Source: an uncultured Clostridia bacterium | Lineage (GTDB): Bacteria; Bacillota; Clostridia; Oscillospirales; Oscillospiraceae | NCBI GenBank assembly: GCA_947164825.1 | Contig: CAMUYE010000009.1 | Span: 1-39,625 of the forward strand | Reading direction: 5' to 3' | DNA length: 39,625 nt | Shown: positions 7,290-15,824 of the stretch, piece by piece | Layout: each line of letters opens with the position of its first letter | Numbering within the stretch: position 1 is the stretch's first letter | The notes under the pieces: generated by a model | What the model was told of the DNA's origin: nothing | Seen by the model: only the letters and a program-made list of their open reading frames with translations | Databases searched by the model: none | Translations under genes and position numbers: made by a program

Positions 7290-8168
7290 TTACAGCCGTG
7301 CCAGGATCGTACGGACGTCGTCGGGGGTGAAACTGTATTCCGTGTCGCAGAACTGGCAGCCGATCCGGGTGTCCTTGCCTTCGGCGGCGATCTCGGTCAG
7401 CTCCTCCCGGCCCAGGCTGATGAGGGCGGCCTCCACCCGCTCCCGGCTGCAGTAACAGCGGTATTCCACTTCGGTGGGCTCGAAGAATTCCAGCTCCATG
7501 CCGCCGGTGACCCTGGTCAGCAGCTCCTGCAGGCTCAGGCCCGCGTCCAGCATGGCGGTGACAGAGCCCGCGGCGGCGATCCCCGCCTCCAGCTTGTCGA
7601 TCACGGAATCGGGCGCGCCGGGCAGGAGCTGGAGGATAAAGCCCCCGGCAACCCGGACGCTGTGATCCGTGTCCACCAGAACGCCCAGGCCGCAGGCGGA
7701 GGGACACTGCTCGGACTGGACCAGGTAGGCCGTCACGTCGTCGCCGATCTCCCCGGAGACCAGCTCTACGGAGCCCACGTAGGGCTCCTTCATCTGCAGA
7801 TCCCGGATCACGGTCAGCATGCCGTCGGTACCCACGGCGGCGCCCACGTCCAGCTTGCCGGCGTATTTTTCCAGCAGGGTGATATGGGGGTTCTGGACGT
7901 AACCCCGGACGTTGCCCACGGCGTCGGAGACGGCGAGGATCGTTCCCAGGGGGCCGCCGCCCTTGATCTGAAGGGTGACGGAGCCGTTTTCGATCTTCTG
8001 CATATTCCCCAGCATGGCGCAGGCCGAGAGGACCCGGCCCAGGGCCGCCGTGGCGGTGGGGGTGGTATCGTGGATGGTCCGGGCCCGCTCCACGATGGAT
8101 TTGGAATTGATGGCGACGGCCTTCACAAAGCCGTCGGTGGACATGGCACGCAAAATTTGGTCAGACAT
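7290..8168 (-). CDS. hslO: Hsp33 redox-regulated chaperone
   Basis: A 292-residue cytoplasmic holdase that is activated when oxidation releases zinc from its C-terminal cysteines. The zinc site is complete: Cys238 and Cys240 (RCYC) and Cys271 and Cys274 (CQFC). The N-terminal domain is typical, with ALGRVLSACAMLG, IKGGGPLGTILA and RGYVQNP. The ATG at 8168 has AAAGGAG seven bases upstream; a longer frame to 8213 would run into the GCAAAAT tandem. Upstream on the same strand lies the methyltransferase gene, separated by a palindromic repeat. Confidence 0.96.
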   Translation of the reverse strand: MSDQILRAMSTDGFVKAVAINSKSIVERARTIHDTTPTATAALGRVLSACAMLGNMQKIENGSVTLQIKGGGPLGTILAVSDAVGNVRGYVQNPHITLLEKYAGKLDVGAAVGTDGMLTVIRDLQMKEPYVGSVELVSGEIGDDVTAYLVQSEQCPSACGLGVLVDTDHSVRVAGGFILQLLPGAPDSVIDKLEAGIAAAGSVTAMLDAGLSLQELLTRVTGGMELEFFEPTEVEYRCYCSRERVEAALISLGREELTEIAAEGKDTRIGCQFCDTEYSFTPDDVRTILARL

Positions 8169-8184
8169 GGTATGCTCCTTTGGT

Positions 8185-8216
8185 AAATGCAAAATGCAAA
8201 GTGCAAAATGCAAAAT
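8185..8216. repeat. Short GCAAAAT tandem repeat
   Basis: AAATGCAAAATGCAAAGTGC continues as AAAATGCAAAAT, four to five copies of a seven-base unit. The same motif occurs at about 1230-1243 and 26809-26825, also between genes. Confidence 0.7.
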
Positions 8217-8230
8217 ATACGCAGGTGATG

Positions 8231-8381
8231 CCGTAGGGTGCGATCATGCCCGCGCAGCGGGACGATCGCACCAATCGCCCGCAGGGCGATTTCGTTACGC
8301 CGGCACACATCGTTCTCCGCCTGACGGCGGAGCGGTGCGATCGTCCCCGCCCTCGGGCGGGGCATGATCGCACCCTACGGG
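8231..8381. repeat. 151-bp palindromic element with CCGTAGGGTGCGATCATG ends
   Basis: The left end CCGTAGGGTGCGATCATGCC is repeated in inverted form at the right end (GGCATGATCGCACCCTACGG). A second inverted pair lies inside: GGGACGATCGCACC near 8259 and GGTGCGATCGTCCC near 8334. The centre has smaller hairpins (ATCGCCCGCAGGGCGAT and CCGCCTGACGGCGG). The right end includes the TAG stop codon of the methyltransferase gene. Confidence 0.85.
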
Positions 8382-9115
8382 CGCTGGGCGGCGATAAAGA
8401 TCCGCTGCTCGTTGGGGGAGGGGGCTTGCAGCTTGCGGTCGGCGTACGTGCGGACATTGGTGAAGCCCGCATCGGTCAGCCATTGGGCGAGCTCGTCCAC
8501 CCGGTAGGCGTATTCCAGGTGCTCCTCCCGGCTGCGGCGCCAGAGCCTGCCTTCCTTCTGGAAGATATCCATACCGTAGGTGCAGAGCCTCGATGCTTCG
8601 TCGAAGTCCGCCCGCCAGAGGCAGAAGACAGATTCGTCCTCGTCCAGGAAGATTTGGCCGTCCAAGCCCCGGAGCTTGGCCTCGGAGTTGATATCGAAGA
8701 GGAAGAGGCCGCCGGGCTTCAGGGCCTTGAAGACCCGGGCGAAGCTCTCCCGCAGGGCGGCGGGCTCCGTCACGTAGTTGACCCCGTCCAGGCAGCAGAC
8801 CGCCAGGTCCACCGGGGCGGGCAGGCGCAGCTTTTCCATCCGCTGCCGCACGAAATAGGGCGGGTTCTCCGTCAGCGACCCGGCCTTGTCGGCGGCCTGG
8901 GTCAGCATCTCCTCGCTGGCGTCCACGCCCAGGACGGACAGGCCCTCCCGGGCCAGGAGCAGCGTCATGGAGCCGGTGCCGCAGGCCAGATCCACGGCGC
9001 TTTCCGGCTTCAGGCCGTATTCGGCCCAGAGCTCCTTGTAAAAGGCCAGGATCGCCTCATAGGGAACGTCGCTGGTCAGCCGGTCGTAGGAAGCCGCAAG
9101 AGATTCGTAAGCCAT
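8375..9115 (-). CDS. Class I SAM-dependent methyltransferase
   Basis: A 246-residue methyltransferase. The SAM-binding motif I is AVDLACGTGSMT (residues of about 38-49), followed by LGVDASEEML for the acidic loop and DLAVCCLDGVNYV for motif II; GGLFLFDIN is motif III. The tail (AYRVDELAQWLTDAGF, VRTYADRKL) is that of the small-molecule type found in clostridia. The substrate is not predictable. The start at 9115 has GGAGGG six bases upstream. The last codons and the TAG lie within the right end of the 8231-8381 repeat. Confidence 0.88.
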   Translation of the reverse strand: MAYESLAASYDRLTSDVPYEAILAFYKELWAEYGLKPESAVDLACGTGSMTLLLAREGLSVLGVDASEEMLTQAADKAGSLTENPPYFVRQRMEKLRLPAPVDLAVCCLDGVNYVTEPAALRESFARVFKALKPGGLFLFDINSEAKLRGLDGQIFLDEDESVFCLWRADFDEASRLCTYGMDIFQKEGRLWRRSREEHLEYAYRVDELAQWLTDAGFTNVRTYADRKLQAPSPNEQRIFIAAQRP

Positions 9116-9133
9116 TTTGCCCTCCGTTGAGAA

Positions 9134-9159
9134 CACCGTCCCCGGTACCGGAGACGGTG
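9134..9159 (-). terminator. Possible terminator after the lipoprotein gene
   Basis: A near-perfect palindrome (CACCGTC at 9134-9140 with GACGGTG at 9153-9159, and CCGGTACCGG in the middle) ten bases after the lipoprotein stop. The T-tail is poor, so it may be only a weak terminator. Confidence 0.4.
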
Positions 9160-9168
9160 CTTGATTGC

Positions 9169-9963
9169 TCAGTCAATCCTGCTGAATGCGTCCAGCAGGG
9201 GCTGCGGGTCGCCGCCTTCTGTGGCGAAGGTGACGGTGATAATGGCCATATAATCCTCAGAGAGCTCTGTGGCCCAGACCTGGTATTCGTCCACGGTCGT
9301 CGTCTCATTGGACAGAACCATATGCAGGACCGTGGTCTCCTCGCCCAGGAAGCGAAGCGTAGTGGTCTCATAAGTGCCGAGCTCCAGGCCTGCAGCGCTG
9401 AACTGGCTGCGGAAGGTCTCTTCGGAGAGCTGGAAAACCTGTTCCATGCTGTAGGCAGCCAGGGCGGCGTTGTTGGGCTGGATCAGCACGTTGACGTTGT
9501 CGCCGTTGTCGCGGGAGAAGATCATGTCGATCAACTGGCCGCGCTCGGCGATGGCCTCCGCCAGATCTGTGGCCTCGAACATCGCTACCGACATATTGTT
9601 GGCTTGGGCCACCTGTTCTTCCGTATAGAAGAAGCAGTCCTCGGGCAGTTTGACCTGGAGCTTCAGTCCCTCGTTGACGTAGACGTCCCCATCCACGACG
9701 CCTCGGCCGGTTATGACAGGCTCAGCTTCGGTGCTGGGCGCGTCCGTCTGGGGAACGGAGCTCGTGTCCGGCACGGGGGTCGTGTCCGGCACGGGGGTCG
9801 TGTCCGGCACGGGGGTCGAATCGGCTGCGTGTTCGGTTCCTGCCGTTGTGATTCCGGCGGAGTCCGAAGGGGCGTCGACGTTCTTGCAGGCGCTCAGCGC
9901 AAACAGCAGGCAGAGGGCCAGAAGCAGGGTCAGGGTTCTTTTCATGTGCTGGTGTTTTTTCAT
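9169..9963 (-). CDS. Predicted lipoprotein with proline-threonine linker, unknown function
   Basis: A 264-residue exported protein. The signal peptide (TLTLLLALCLLFALSACK) ends with the lipobox LSAC, so the mature protein would be anchored by its N-terminal Cys. A linker with repeated PVPDTT units follows, encoded by an 18-base direct repeat at 9763-9816. The C-terminal ~160 residues form a globular domain with VYVNEGLKLQVKLPEDC and AIITVTFATEGG; I do not recognise it. The ATG at 9963 is chosen because AAAGGAG lies ten bases upstream; the ATG at 9945 is preceded by a duplicated CAGCACATGAAAA rather than a ribosome site. Probably transcribed with, or just after, udk. Confidence 0.82.
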   Translation of the reverse strand: MKKHQHMKRTLTLLLALCLLFALSACKNVDAPSDSAGITTAGTEHAADSTPVPDTTPVPDTTPVPDTSSVPQTDAPSTEAEPVITGRGVVDGDVYVNEGLKLQVKLPEDCFFYTEEQVAQANNMSVAMFEATDLAEAIAERGQLIDMIFSRDNGDNVNVLIQPNNAALAAYSMEQVFQLSEETFRSQFSAAGLELGTYETTTLRFLGEETTVLHMVLSNETTTVDEYQVWATELSEDYMAIITVTFATEGGDPQPLLDAFSRID

Positions 9964-10041
9964 GTGCTGGGTACTCCTTTTAGCTGATTTCCAGCGGCGC
10001 GGTGAACGCAAAGCATCACACAGGCTTACGCCGCTGTGGGA

Positions 10042-10698
10042 TTATTCATCATCCGGATCCGCGGCTGCAGGATCGCTGCAGTGATCGATGTGGTGACGGA
10101 TGCGGCTGGTGATCATGTTGAGGGCCACCAGGTTCTTGCCGCCCTCCAGAACCACGAGATCCGCGTTCTTCTTGCTGGGCTCCACGAACTGCTCGTGCAT
10201 GGGCTTGACGGTCTCCAGGTACTGGGTCAGCACGGACTGGAGGCTGCGGCCGCGCTTGGCCACGTCCCGCTTGATGCGGCGGATCAGACGGACGTCGGCG
10301 TCGGTGTCCACGAAGATCTTGATATCCATTTCGTCGCAGAGGGCCTTGTTCTCGAAGATCAGGATGCCCTCGACGATGATGACGCTGCGGGGTTCGATGG
10401 TGACGGTCTCTTGGGTGCGGTTGTGGATGGTATAGTCGTAGACCGGGCATTGGATGGGCTTGCCGGCCTTCAGCTGCTTCAGGTGCTCGATCATCAGATC
10501 CGTCTCAAAGGCGTCGGGATGGTCGTAGTTGAGCTTGCTGCGCTGCTCGAAGGGCATGTCGTTATGGGCCCGGTAGTAGTTGTCGTGGCTCAGAACCGTG
10601 ATGTCGTCGCCGAAGCCCTCCATGAGATTCCGCATCAGGGTGGTCTTGCCGCTGCCGGAGCCGCCTGCGATGCCGATGACCAAAATCTTTTCTGCCAT
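10042..10698 (-). CDS. udk: Uridine kinase
   Basis: Phosphorylates uridine and cytidine to UMP and CMP for pyrimidine salvage. The 218-residue length is normal. The Walker A loop GGSGSGKT is at residues 12-19, followed by the substrate region HDNYYR, LNYDHPDAF and PVYDYTIHNR, and VIIVEGILIF for the Walker B strand; RRIKRDVAKRGR is the lid. The ATG at 10698 is preferred, since GGAGG lies nine bases before it; an ATG at 10707 would overlap the ribosome site. It is preceded by its own promoter, embedded in the terminator of the ABC transporter genes, and sits next to that nucleoside-type importer. Confidence 0.96.
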   Translation of the reverse strand: MAEKILVIGIAGGSGSGKTTLMRNLMEGFGDDITVLSHDNYYRAHNDMPFEQRSKLNYDHPDAFETDLMIEHLKQLKAGKPIQCPVYDYTIHNRTQETVTIEPRSVIIVEGILIFENKALCDEMDIKIFVDTDADVRLIRRIKRDVAKRGRSLQSVLTQYLETVKPMHEQFVEPSKKNADLVVLEGGKNLVALNMITSRIRHHIDHCSDPAAADPDDE

Positions 10699-10726
10699 AG
10701 TATCCATCCTCCCGCGTACGATATTC

Positions 10727-10769
10727 AAAAATATACCCTGGCAGGCTGCCGCCCACCAGGGTATATTTT
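10727..10769 (-). terminator. Terminator of the nucleoside ABC transporter operon
   Basis: The arm AAAATATACCCTGG (10728-10741) pairs with CCAGGGTATATTTT (10756-10769), around a 14-base loop. On the minus strand the stem ends in a run of five T (TATATTTTT). It lies 28 bases after the permease stop codon. Confidence 0.8.
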
Positions 10770-10793
10770 ATCAGATTATGGGGGTAAAGTCAA
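10765..10793 (-). promoter_or_regulatory. udk promoter overlapping the upstream terminator
   Basis: On the minus strand TTGACT (10793-10788) and TAAAAT (10770-10765) are 17 bases apart. The -10 box overlaps the first arm of the terminator, so a transcript starting near 10758 would lack most of that arm and should escape termination. Confidence 0.65.
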
Positions 10794-10796
10794 GAA

Positions 10797-11768
10797 CTAA
10801 CGCATACCCTTGTCGTAGGGGATGCCCTCGGCCTTTGGCGCTTTGGAGTTCTTGGAGGTGCAGGCCAGCACGATCAGAGATACGATATAGGGCAGCATAT
10901 TGTAGACGTTGGGCGCGAGCTTGATCGTATCGTCCCAGTTCCAGCCGAACACGTTGATGGCGCTGTGGACGTTGCCCAGGGCTCTGAATATGCCGAATAT
11001 CAGCGCCGCGCCCAGGATCTTGAAGGGGTGCCAGGCGCCAAAGATCATAACGGCCAGAGCCAGGAAGCCGAAGCCCGCCACGCCGTTCTCGAATTTCCAG
11101 AGGGAACCGGAGGCGGTGATGTAGGTGATGCCGCCCACGCCGCCCAGCAGACCGGAGAGCAGGACGCCGGACCAGCGCATTCCGAAGACGCTGATGCCCA
11201 CGGAGGCCGCGGCCTGGGGATGCTCGCCGCAGGCGCGAAGACGGAGGCCGAACTTGGTCTTGTAGAGCAGGACGTAGACCACGACCAGCAGGATCACCGC
11301 CACGATCATAAACCAGTTCAGCTCAAACTTCCCGATGTTGGTGATGAAGGCCTCCTTGGCCTTGCCGTAGAAGATCTCCGAAGAGTGGTCGTCGGGATTC
11401 AGGGCGGTGTTCATGGATTTGACCACCACCGTAGCCAGAGCGGTGCTCAGCATGTTCATGGCGGTACCGACGATGGTCTGGTCGGCTTTCAGGTTGATAC
11501 AGGCCACCGCCAGCAGGGATGAGAAGACCACGCCGAAGAGGATGGCTGCCAACAGGACCGGCAGGAAATATCCCAGATTGAGAATGAAGTTGGTCGTCGG
11601 CGTGTAGGGCAGGAATTTCATAACCAGAGCGCCGCCCAGAGCGCCCATGACCATGATGCCTTCGAGGCTCAGGTTAATGACGCCGGAGTGCTCGGAGACG
11701 CAGCCTCCCAGAGCGACCAGCAGCAGCACGGAGGCGAAGATCAGAGTGTATTGGAGCAGTAATACCAT
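10797..11768 (-). CDS. Nucleoside-type ABC transporter permease (NupQ/YufQ-like)
   Basis: A 323-residue inner-membrane permease with about eight to nine hydrophobic segments. The sequence SGVINLSLEGIMVMGAL near the N-terminus is characteristic of the BPD_transp_2 permeases of the Bmp/Nup nucleoside importers, and GLRLRACGEHPQAAASVGI marks the cytoplasmic coupling loop that contacts the ATPase. The ATG overlaps the last base of the upstream permease stop (TAATG), so the two are translationally coupled. GGAGG nine bases upstream supports the start. Specificity for guanosine, other purine nucleosides or deoxynucleosides cannot be read from the sequence. Confidence 0.92.
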   Translation of the reverse strand: MVLLLQYTLIFASVLLLVALGGCVSEHSGVINLSLEGIMVMGALGGALVMKFLPYTPTTNFILNLGYFLPVLLAAILFGVVFSSLLAVACINLKADQTIVGTAMNMLSTALATVVVKSMNTALNPDDHSSEIFYGKAKEAFITNIGKFELNWFMIVAVILLVVVYVLLYKTKFGLRLRACGEHPQAAASVGISVFGMRWSGVLLSGLLGGVGGITYITASGSLWKFENGVAGFGFLALAVMIFGAWHPFKILGAALIFGIFRALGNVHSAINVFGWNWDDTIKLAPNVYNMLPYIVSLIVLACTSKNSKAPKAEGIPYDKGMR

Positions 11769-12955
11769 TACTCGTTACCTCCTTCCGGATTTTTCGCTGC
11801 TTCTGCGGCAGTTTTCTCCGCTGCATCCGCGGCCTTGACCGCAGCCCGTTCCTCTTCGGTGAAGCGCTCCTCCGACTTGCGCAGGCTGTTATTGATCAGC
11901 GTCTTGAAGAAGAGCACGAAGCCGCAGAGGTAGATGATGACGGCGGAGATCAGGTCGGCGATCTGCGCGCAGTAGTGGCTCAGATCCACGTTGCCGCCGC
12001 CCATGGTGATGTGGGTGATGAAGTAGGAGGAGAAGATGCAGCCGATGGGGTTCAGGCCGCCCAGGAAGGCGGCGGCGATGCCGTTGAAGCCCATGGCGGG
12101 CACCGCGTTGGCGTTGACGTTCCACTGCTCGAAGTCGGACAGATAGTAGAGCGAGCCGCCCATGGCAGCCAGACCGCCGGCGATGGCCATGGTCAGGATG
12201 ATGTTGCGGTTCTCCTTCATGCCGCAGTACTTGGCGGCGTTGGGGTTGTTGCCGGTGGCCTTGAGCTCGTAGCCCAGCTTGGTCTTATCCAGGATGATCC
12301 AGACGATGACGGCCACCAGAACCGCGCAGGGAATGGCGATGGTCACGTACTGGTTGTTGGAGAAGATCTTATCGAGGCCCAGGGTGGGAAGGACGGCGCT
12401 CTTGGCCTTGTTGACCAGACGGAAGGTGTCCTTGCCGGCCGGGTCCATGGCGGGCTTCAGCAGCATGTTCATGCCGTAGAGGGAGATCCAGTTCAGCATG
12501 ATGCCGGAAATGACCACGTTGACGTTGAGCTTTGCCTTCAGCAGACCGCCCAGCGCGCCGCTGAGCGCACCGGCTGCGATGCCGCAGATCAGGCAGAGGT
12601 ACCAGGGGCACTGCAGGCAGATCGCCATGTAGAGCGCCAGGCCCATGCCCAGGCAGTACTGACCGGCGGCGCCGATGTTGAACAGGCCCACCTTATAGGC
12701 GAAGAGCACGGAGAGCGAACAGAAGATCAGTGGAGCCGTCTTGGCCAGGGTGGAGCCGAAATACTTGAGCTGCGCGTTGAAGGAGGGATATTGGAAGAAG
12801 TTTTGGATGACGGCAAGGATCGCTTTGCCGGCGCCCTTGGCGTTGATGAGCAGCAGAACGAAGAAGCCGACGATCAGGCCCAGGATGATGCAGATGATGG
12901 ACGTGATAAAAGTCTGAAAGCCGTCGTTGCGGATCAGGGAGCTCTTTTGTTTCAT
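11768..12955 (-). CDS. Nucleoside-type ABC transporter permease (NupP/YufP-like)
   Basis: A 395-residue permease, partner of the following one. Segments LAKTAPLIFCSLSVLFAYKVGLFNIGAAGQ and GYELKATGNNPNAAKYCGM are family features. The second is the ATPase-coupling loop. The C-terminus carries an alanine- and glutamate-rich cytoplasmic tail (RFTEEERAAVKAADAAEKTA) of about 45 residues, which probably varies between species. The start at 12955 is supported by GGAGG eight bases upstream. It lies between the ATPase gene (18 bases upstream) and the second permease (overlap of one base). Confidence 0.92.
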   Translation of the reverse strand: MKQKSSLIRNDGFQTFITSIICIILGLIVGFFVLLLINAKGAGKAILAVIQNFFQYPSFNAQLKYFGSTLAKTAPLIFCSLSVLFAYKVGLFNIGAAGQYCLGMGLALYMAICLQCPWYLCLICGIAAGALSGALGGLLKAKLNVNVVISGIMLNWISLYGMNMLLKPAMDPAGKDTFRLVNKAKSAVLPTLGLDKIFSNNQYVTIAIPCAVLVAVIVWIILDKTKLGYELKATGNNPNAAKYCGMKENRNIILTMAIAGGLAAMGGSLYYLSDFEQWNVNANAVPAMGFNGIAAAFLGGLNPIGCIFSSYFITHITMGGGNVDLSHYCAQIADLISAVIIYLCGFVLFFKTLINNSLRKSEERFTEEERAAVKAADAAEKTAAEAAKNPEGGNE

Positions 12956-12973
12956 TTCAGCCAGCCTCCTTCC

Positions 12974-14497
12974 TTACTGTCTCTTGGCGCCTGCCATATA
13001 CAGGCCCATCTCTTCGACGGTGGTCTTCTTGGGATCCAGCTCGCCGACGATCTCGCCCTCGTACATGACCAGGATCCGGTCGGAAAGGCTCATGACCTCT
13101 TCCAGCTCGAGAGAAACCAGAAGAACGGCGTTTCCGGCGTCGCGGTGTTTGACGATCTGCTTGTGGATGAACTCGATGGCGCCCACGTCCAGGCCGCGGG
13201 TAGGCTGGACGGCGATCAGCAGCTTGGGATTCTTGTCGATCTCACGGGCGACGATGGCCTTCTGCTGGTTGCCGCCGGACATGGCCCGGGCGGGGGTGAT
13301 GGGGCCCTGGCCGGAGCGGACGTCGTACTCGTCGATCAGCCGCTGGGCGTATTTGCGGATATTGTCTTTCTTGAGGAAGCCGGCCGCATTGGTGAACTCG
13401 GGCTCGAAGTAGCGCTGGAGGACCATGTTGTTCTCGAGGGTGTAGTCCAGCACCAGGCCGTGCTTATGCCGGTCTTCGGGGATGTGGGACATGCCCGCGA
13501 GGGAACGATTGCGAATGGACATCCTCGTCATGTTCCGCCCCAGGAAGTCGATCCTGCCGGCCTTCAGAGGCTCCAGGCCGGTCAGGCCATAGACCAGCTC
13601 CGTCTGACCGTTGCCGTCGATACCGGCGATACAGACGATCTCACCCTCGCGTACCTGGAAGCTGACGTTCCTGACCGCGTTATTGCGGTGGGCCTTGGAG
13701 GCCACCGTCATGCCCTGCACCGTCAGGACCGGCTCGCCGGGCTTGGCGGGCGCCTTGGGAACCACGAATTCCACGTCGCGGCCCACCATCATGCGGGAGA
13801 GCTCTTCCTTGGTGGTATCGGCGATGTTGACGGTACCGATGTACTTGCCCTTGCGGAGCACGGAGCAGCGGTCGGCCACCTCCATGATCTCGTTGAGCTT
13901 GTGGGAGATGAAGAGGATCGACTTGCCTTCCTTGGCGAGGCCCTTCATGATCTGCATGAGCTCTTCGATCTCCTGGGGGGTCAGAACGGCGGTGGGCTCG
14001 TCGAAGATCAGGATCTCATTGTCGCGGTAGAGCATCTTGAGGATCTCGGTGCGCTGCTGCATACCGACGGTAATGTTCTCGATGATCGCGTCCGGATCGA
14101 CCTGCAGGCCGTACTTCTCCGACAGGGCCATGACCTTCGCTCTTGCTTCCCGCTTCTGCAAAAAGCCGGCGGTGTTGGGTTCGACTCCAAGGATGATGTT
14201 GTCCAGGACGGAGAAGCACTCGACCAGCTTGAAGTGCTGATGCACCATGCCGATGCCGAGCCGGTTGGCGTCGTTGGGGTTGTGGATCCTGACGACCTGA
14301 CCGTCCTTCTTGATGACGCCCTCCTCAGGCTGATACAGGCCGAAGAGCACGCTCATCAGCGTGGACTTACCGGCGCCGTTTTCGCCCAGGAGCGCATGGA
14401 TCTCGCCCTTTCTGAGCTGCAGGGTAATATTGTCGTTGGCAATAATACCCGGGAATCGCTTGGTGATATTGAGCATTTCAATTGCGTAATTCTCCAA
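12974..14497 (-). CDS. Nucleoside-type ABC transporter ATP-binding protein, two ATPase domains (NupO/YufO-like)
   Basis: A 507-residue double ATPase that drives the two permeases. The N-terminal domain has Walker A GENGAGKST, the Q-loop GMVHQHF, and Walker B ILIFDEPTAVLT with signature VGMQQRTEI. The C-terminal domain has a degenerate Walker A (GIDGNGQTE) and signature SGGNQQK, as in the ribose and Bmp-associated ATPases, with LLIAVQPTRGLD replacing the usual Walker B. The start codon is TTG at 14497, nine bases after GGAGG. The nearby ATG at 14502 is out of frame, so it is not the start. First gene of the transporter operon, with its own promoter. Confidence 0.94.
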   Translation of the reverse strand: MENYAIEMLNITKRFPGIIANDNITLQLRKGEIHALLGENGAGKSTLMSVLFGLYQPEEGVIKKDGQVVRIHNPNDANRLGIGMVHQHFKLVECFSVLDNIILGVEPNTAGFLQKREARAKVMALSEKYGLQVDPDAIIENITVGMQQRTEILKMLYRDNEILIFDEPTAVLTPQEIEELMQIMKGLAKEGKSILFISHKLNEIMEVADRCSVLRKGKYIGTVNIADTTKEELSRMMVGRDVEFVVPKAPAKPGEPVLTVQGMTVASKAHRNNAVRNVSFQVREGEIVCIAGIDGNGQTELVYGLTGLEPLKAGRIDFLGRNMTRMSIRNRSLAGMSHIPEDRHKHGLVLDYTLENNMVLQRYFEPEFTNAAGFLKKDNIRKYAQRLIDEYDVRSGQGPITPARAMSGGNQQKAIVAREIDKNPKLLIAVQPTRGLDVGAIEFIHKQIVKHRDAGNAVLLVSLELEEVMSLSDRILVMYEGEIVGELDPKKTTVEEMGLYMAGAKRQ

Positions 14498-14532
14498 GCC
14501 ATGCCACCTCCTGTGTATTTTAATACAGTTTG

Positions 14533-14561
14533 ATTATACTACAGACCGCTGTGGATTTCAA
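14533..14561 (-). promoter_or_regulatory. Promoter of the transporter operon
   Basis: On the minus strand TTGAAA (14561-14556) and a perfect TATAAT (14538-14533) are 17 bases apart, 36 bases before the TTG start. It sits after the terminator of the lipoprotein gene, so the ATPase and permeases are probably transcribed separately from the binding protein. Confidence 0.8.
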
Positions 14562-14605
14562 ACAGTATTTTTGTTTTTTGGACATATTTTTTTAACAATT
14601 TGACA

Positions 14606-14636
14606 AAAGCAAAGAGGACCGGCGAGCCGGTCCTCT
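14606..14636 (-). terminator. Terminator of the binding-lipoprotein gene
   Basis: An 11-bp GC-rich stem (AGAGGACCGGC at 14613-14623 with GCCGGTCCTCT at 14626-14636) followed on the minus strand by TTGCTTTTG. It lies 24 bases after the stop. Confidence 0.8.
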
Positions 14637-14659
14637 CGTTTGTGCGGTTTTCCGTCAGA

Positions 14660-15790
14660 TTACTTGATGTTGCCCAGGTACTGGACAGCGATCTCGACGT
14701 CGGGGGCGTTCTCGGTGTCAGCGGAGACCTTGATCTCGCCCTTGTACAGAGCAGCCACGAGAGCCTTGTAGTCGTCCTCGGTGAACTTGCCCTCGGCCCA
14801 CTGGGTGGAAGCGGGCAGCTGGACGTAGTTCTCGGTGGGGTTCTCGGACACGAGGCCCAGAGTCTCAACCTTGCCGCCCTCGAACTTGCCGTCGGCGATG
14901 TTGCCGAGCAGAGTCTTGACGGTGGCAGCCAGACCCTTCATGGCGGAGGTAACGGTCATGCCCTCAGTCCACTTGGCGTCGATGGTGGGAGCCTGGTCGA
15001 CGTCAACGCCGATGACCTTGCCGCCAACCTTCTTGGCAGCGTCAGCAGCGGAGGTGTAGATGCCGCCGCCGCAGGCGAAGACGACCTCAGTGCCGGCAGC
15101 GTACCAGGTATCCATGTAGGCCAGGATATCGGAGTCGCCGTAGAACTGGTTGCCGTAGACGTACTTGAGCTCGATCTGGTCAACAATGCCCAGCTCCTTG
15201 GCAGCGTCGTTGACGCCCTGCACGAAGCCGTAGCCGTAGCGAACGACAGCGGGGACAGCCATGCCGCCCAGGTAGCCGATCTTGGTGTAGCCCAGCTTGA
15301 CAGCGGCGACACCGGCCATGTAACCGGCCAGCTCTTCCTGGTAAACGGCGGAGTACAGGTTGGCGGGGTACTTCCAGGAGAAGTCAGCGGCAGTGCCCTT
15401 GGCATCCTGGAGGTCGTACTCGGAGACGTCGAGGGCGACGTACTTGACGTCGGGGTAGTTCTCAACGGTCTCCACGATGGCGCCGGCGAAAGCGAAGCCG
15501 GGCATCAGCAGGACGTTGTAGCCTTCGGCAACAGCCTTGTCGATCATGGCGACACGCTCAGCGGTGGAGTCGCCGGTGGGCTTGTAGTAGGTGAAGTCAA
15601 CGTTGTTGGCCTCGCACCACTCCTTGGCACCCTCATAGGTGGCCTGGTTGAAGGACTCGTCAGTGATATCGCCGTAGTCGGTGATCATGGCGACCTTCAT
15701 GTCGCTGGTGTTACCCTCAGTCCCGGTGCAGCCCACGAACAGGGCGGCGACCATGGCGAGAACCAGCACGAGAGCGAGAATCTTCTTCAT
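14660..15790 (-). CDS. Bmp/PnrA-like nucleoside-binding lipoprotein
   Basis: The extracellular substrate-binding protein of the importer; 376 residues. The signal peptide ends in a lipobox (ALFVGC, Cys21), so it is anchored to the outer face of the membrane. The mature protein begins KVAMITDYGDITDESFNQ, the usual opening of basic membrane proteins such as PnrA, which binds purine nucleosides. Other family segments are LLMPGFAFAGAIVE, KIGYLGGMAVPAVVRYGYGF and FACGGGIYTSAADAAKK, with GVDVDQAP near the ligand pocket. GGAGG lies seven bases before the ATG. It has its own promoter and terminator, which fits the need for an excess of binding protein. Confidence 0.95.
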   Translation of the reverse strand: MKKILALVLVLAMVAALFVGCTGTEGNTSDMKVAMITDYGDITDESFNQATYEGAKEWCEANNVDFTYYKPTGDSTAERVAMIDKAVAEGYNVLLMPGFAFAGAIVETVENYPDVKYVALDVSEYDLQDAKGTAADFSWKYPANLYSAVYQEELAGYMAGVAAVKLGYTKIGYLGGMAVPAVVRYGYGFVQGVNDAAKELGIVDQIELKYVYGNQFYGDSDILAYMDTWYAAGTEVVFACGGGIYTSAADAAKKVGGKVIGVDVDQAPTIDAKWTEGMTVTSAMKGLAATVKTLLGNIADGKFEGGKVETLGLVSENPTENYVQLPASTQWAEGKFTEDDYKALVAALYKGEIKVSADTENAPDVEIAVQYLGNIK

Positions 15791-15824
15791 GTTTTTTCCT
15801 CCATTTTAATGTGTGAAATATGAC

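Noticed and set aside
11975-14533. 852-codon open frame on the plus strand
   Set aside because: It lies antisense to the well-supported transporter genes; its translation is a low-complexity Gly/Ala/Asp/His-rich sequence typical of the reverse strand of GC-rich genes.
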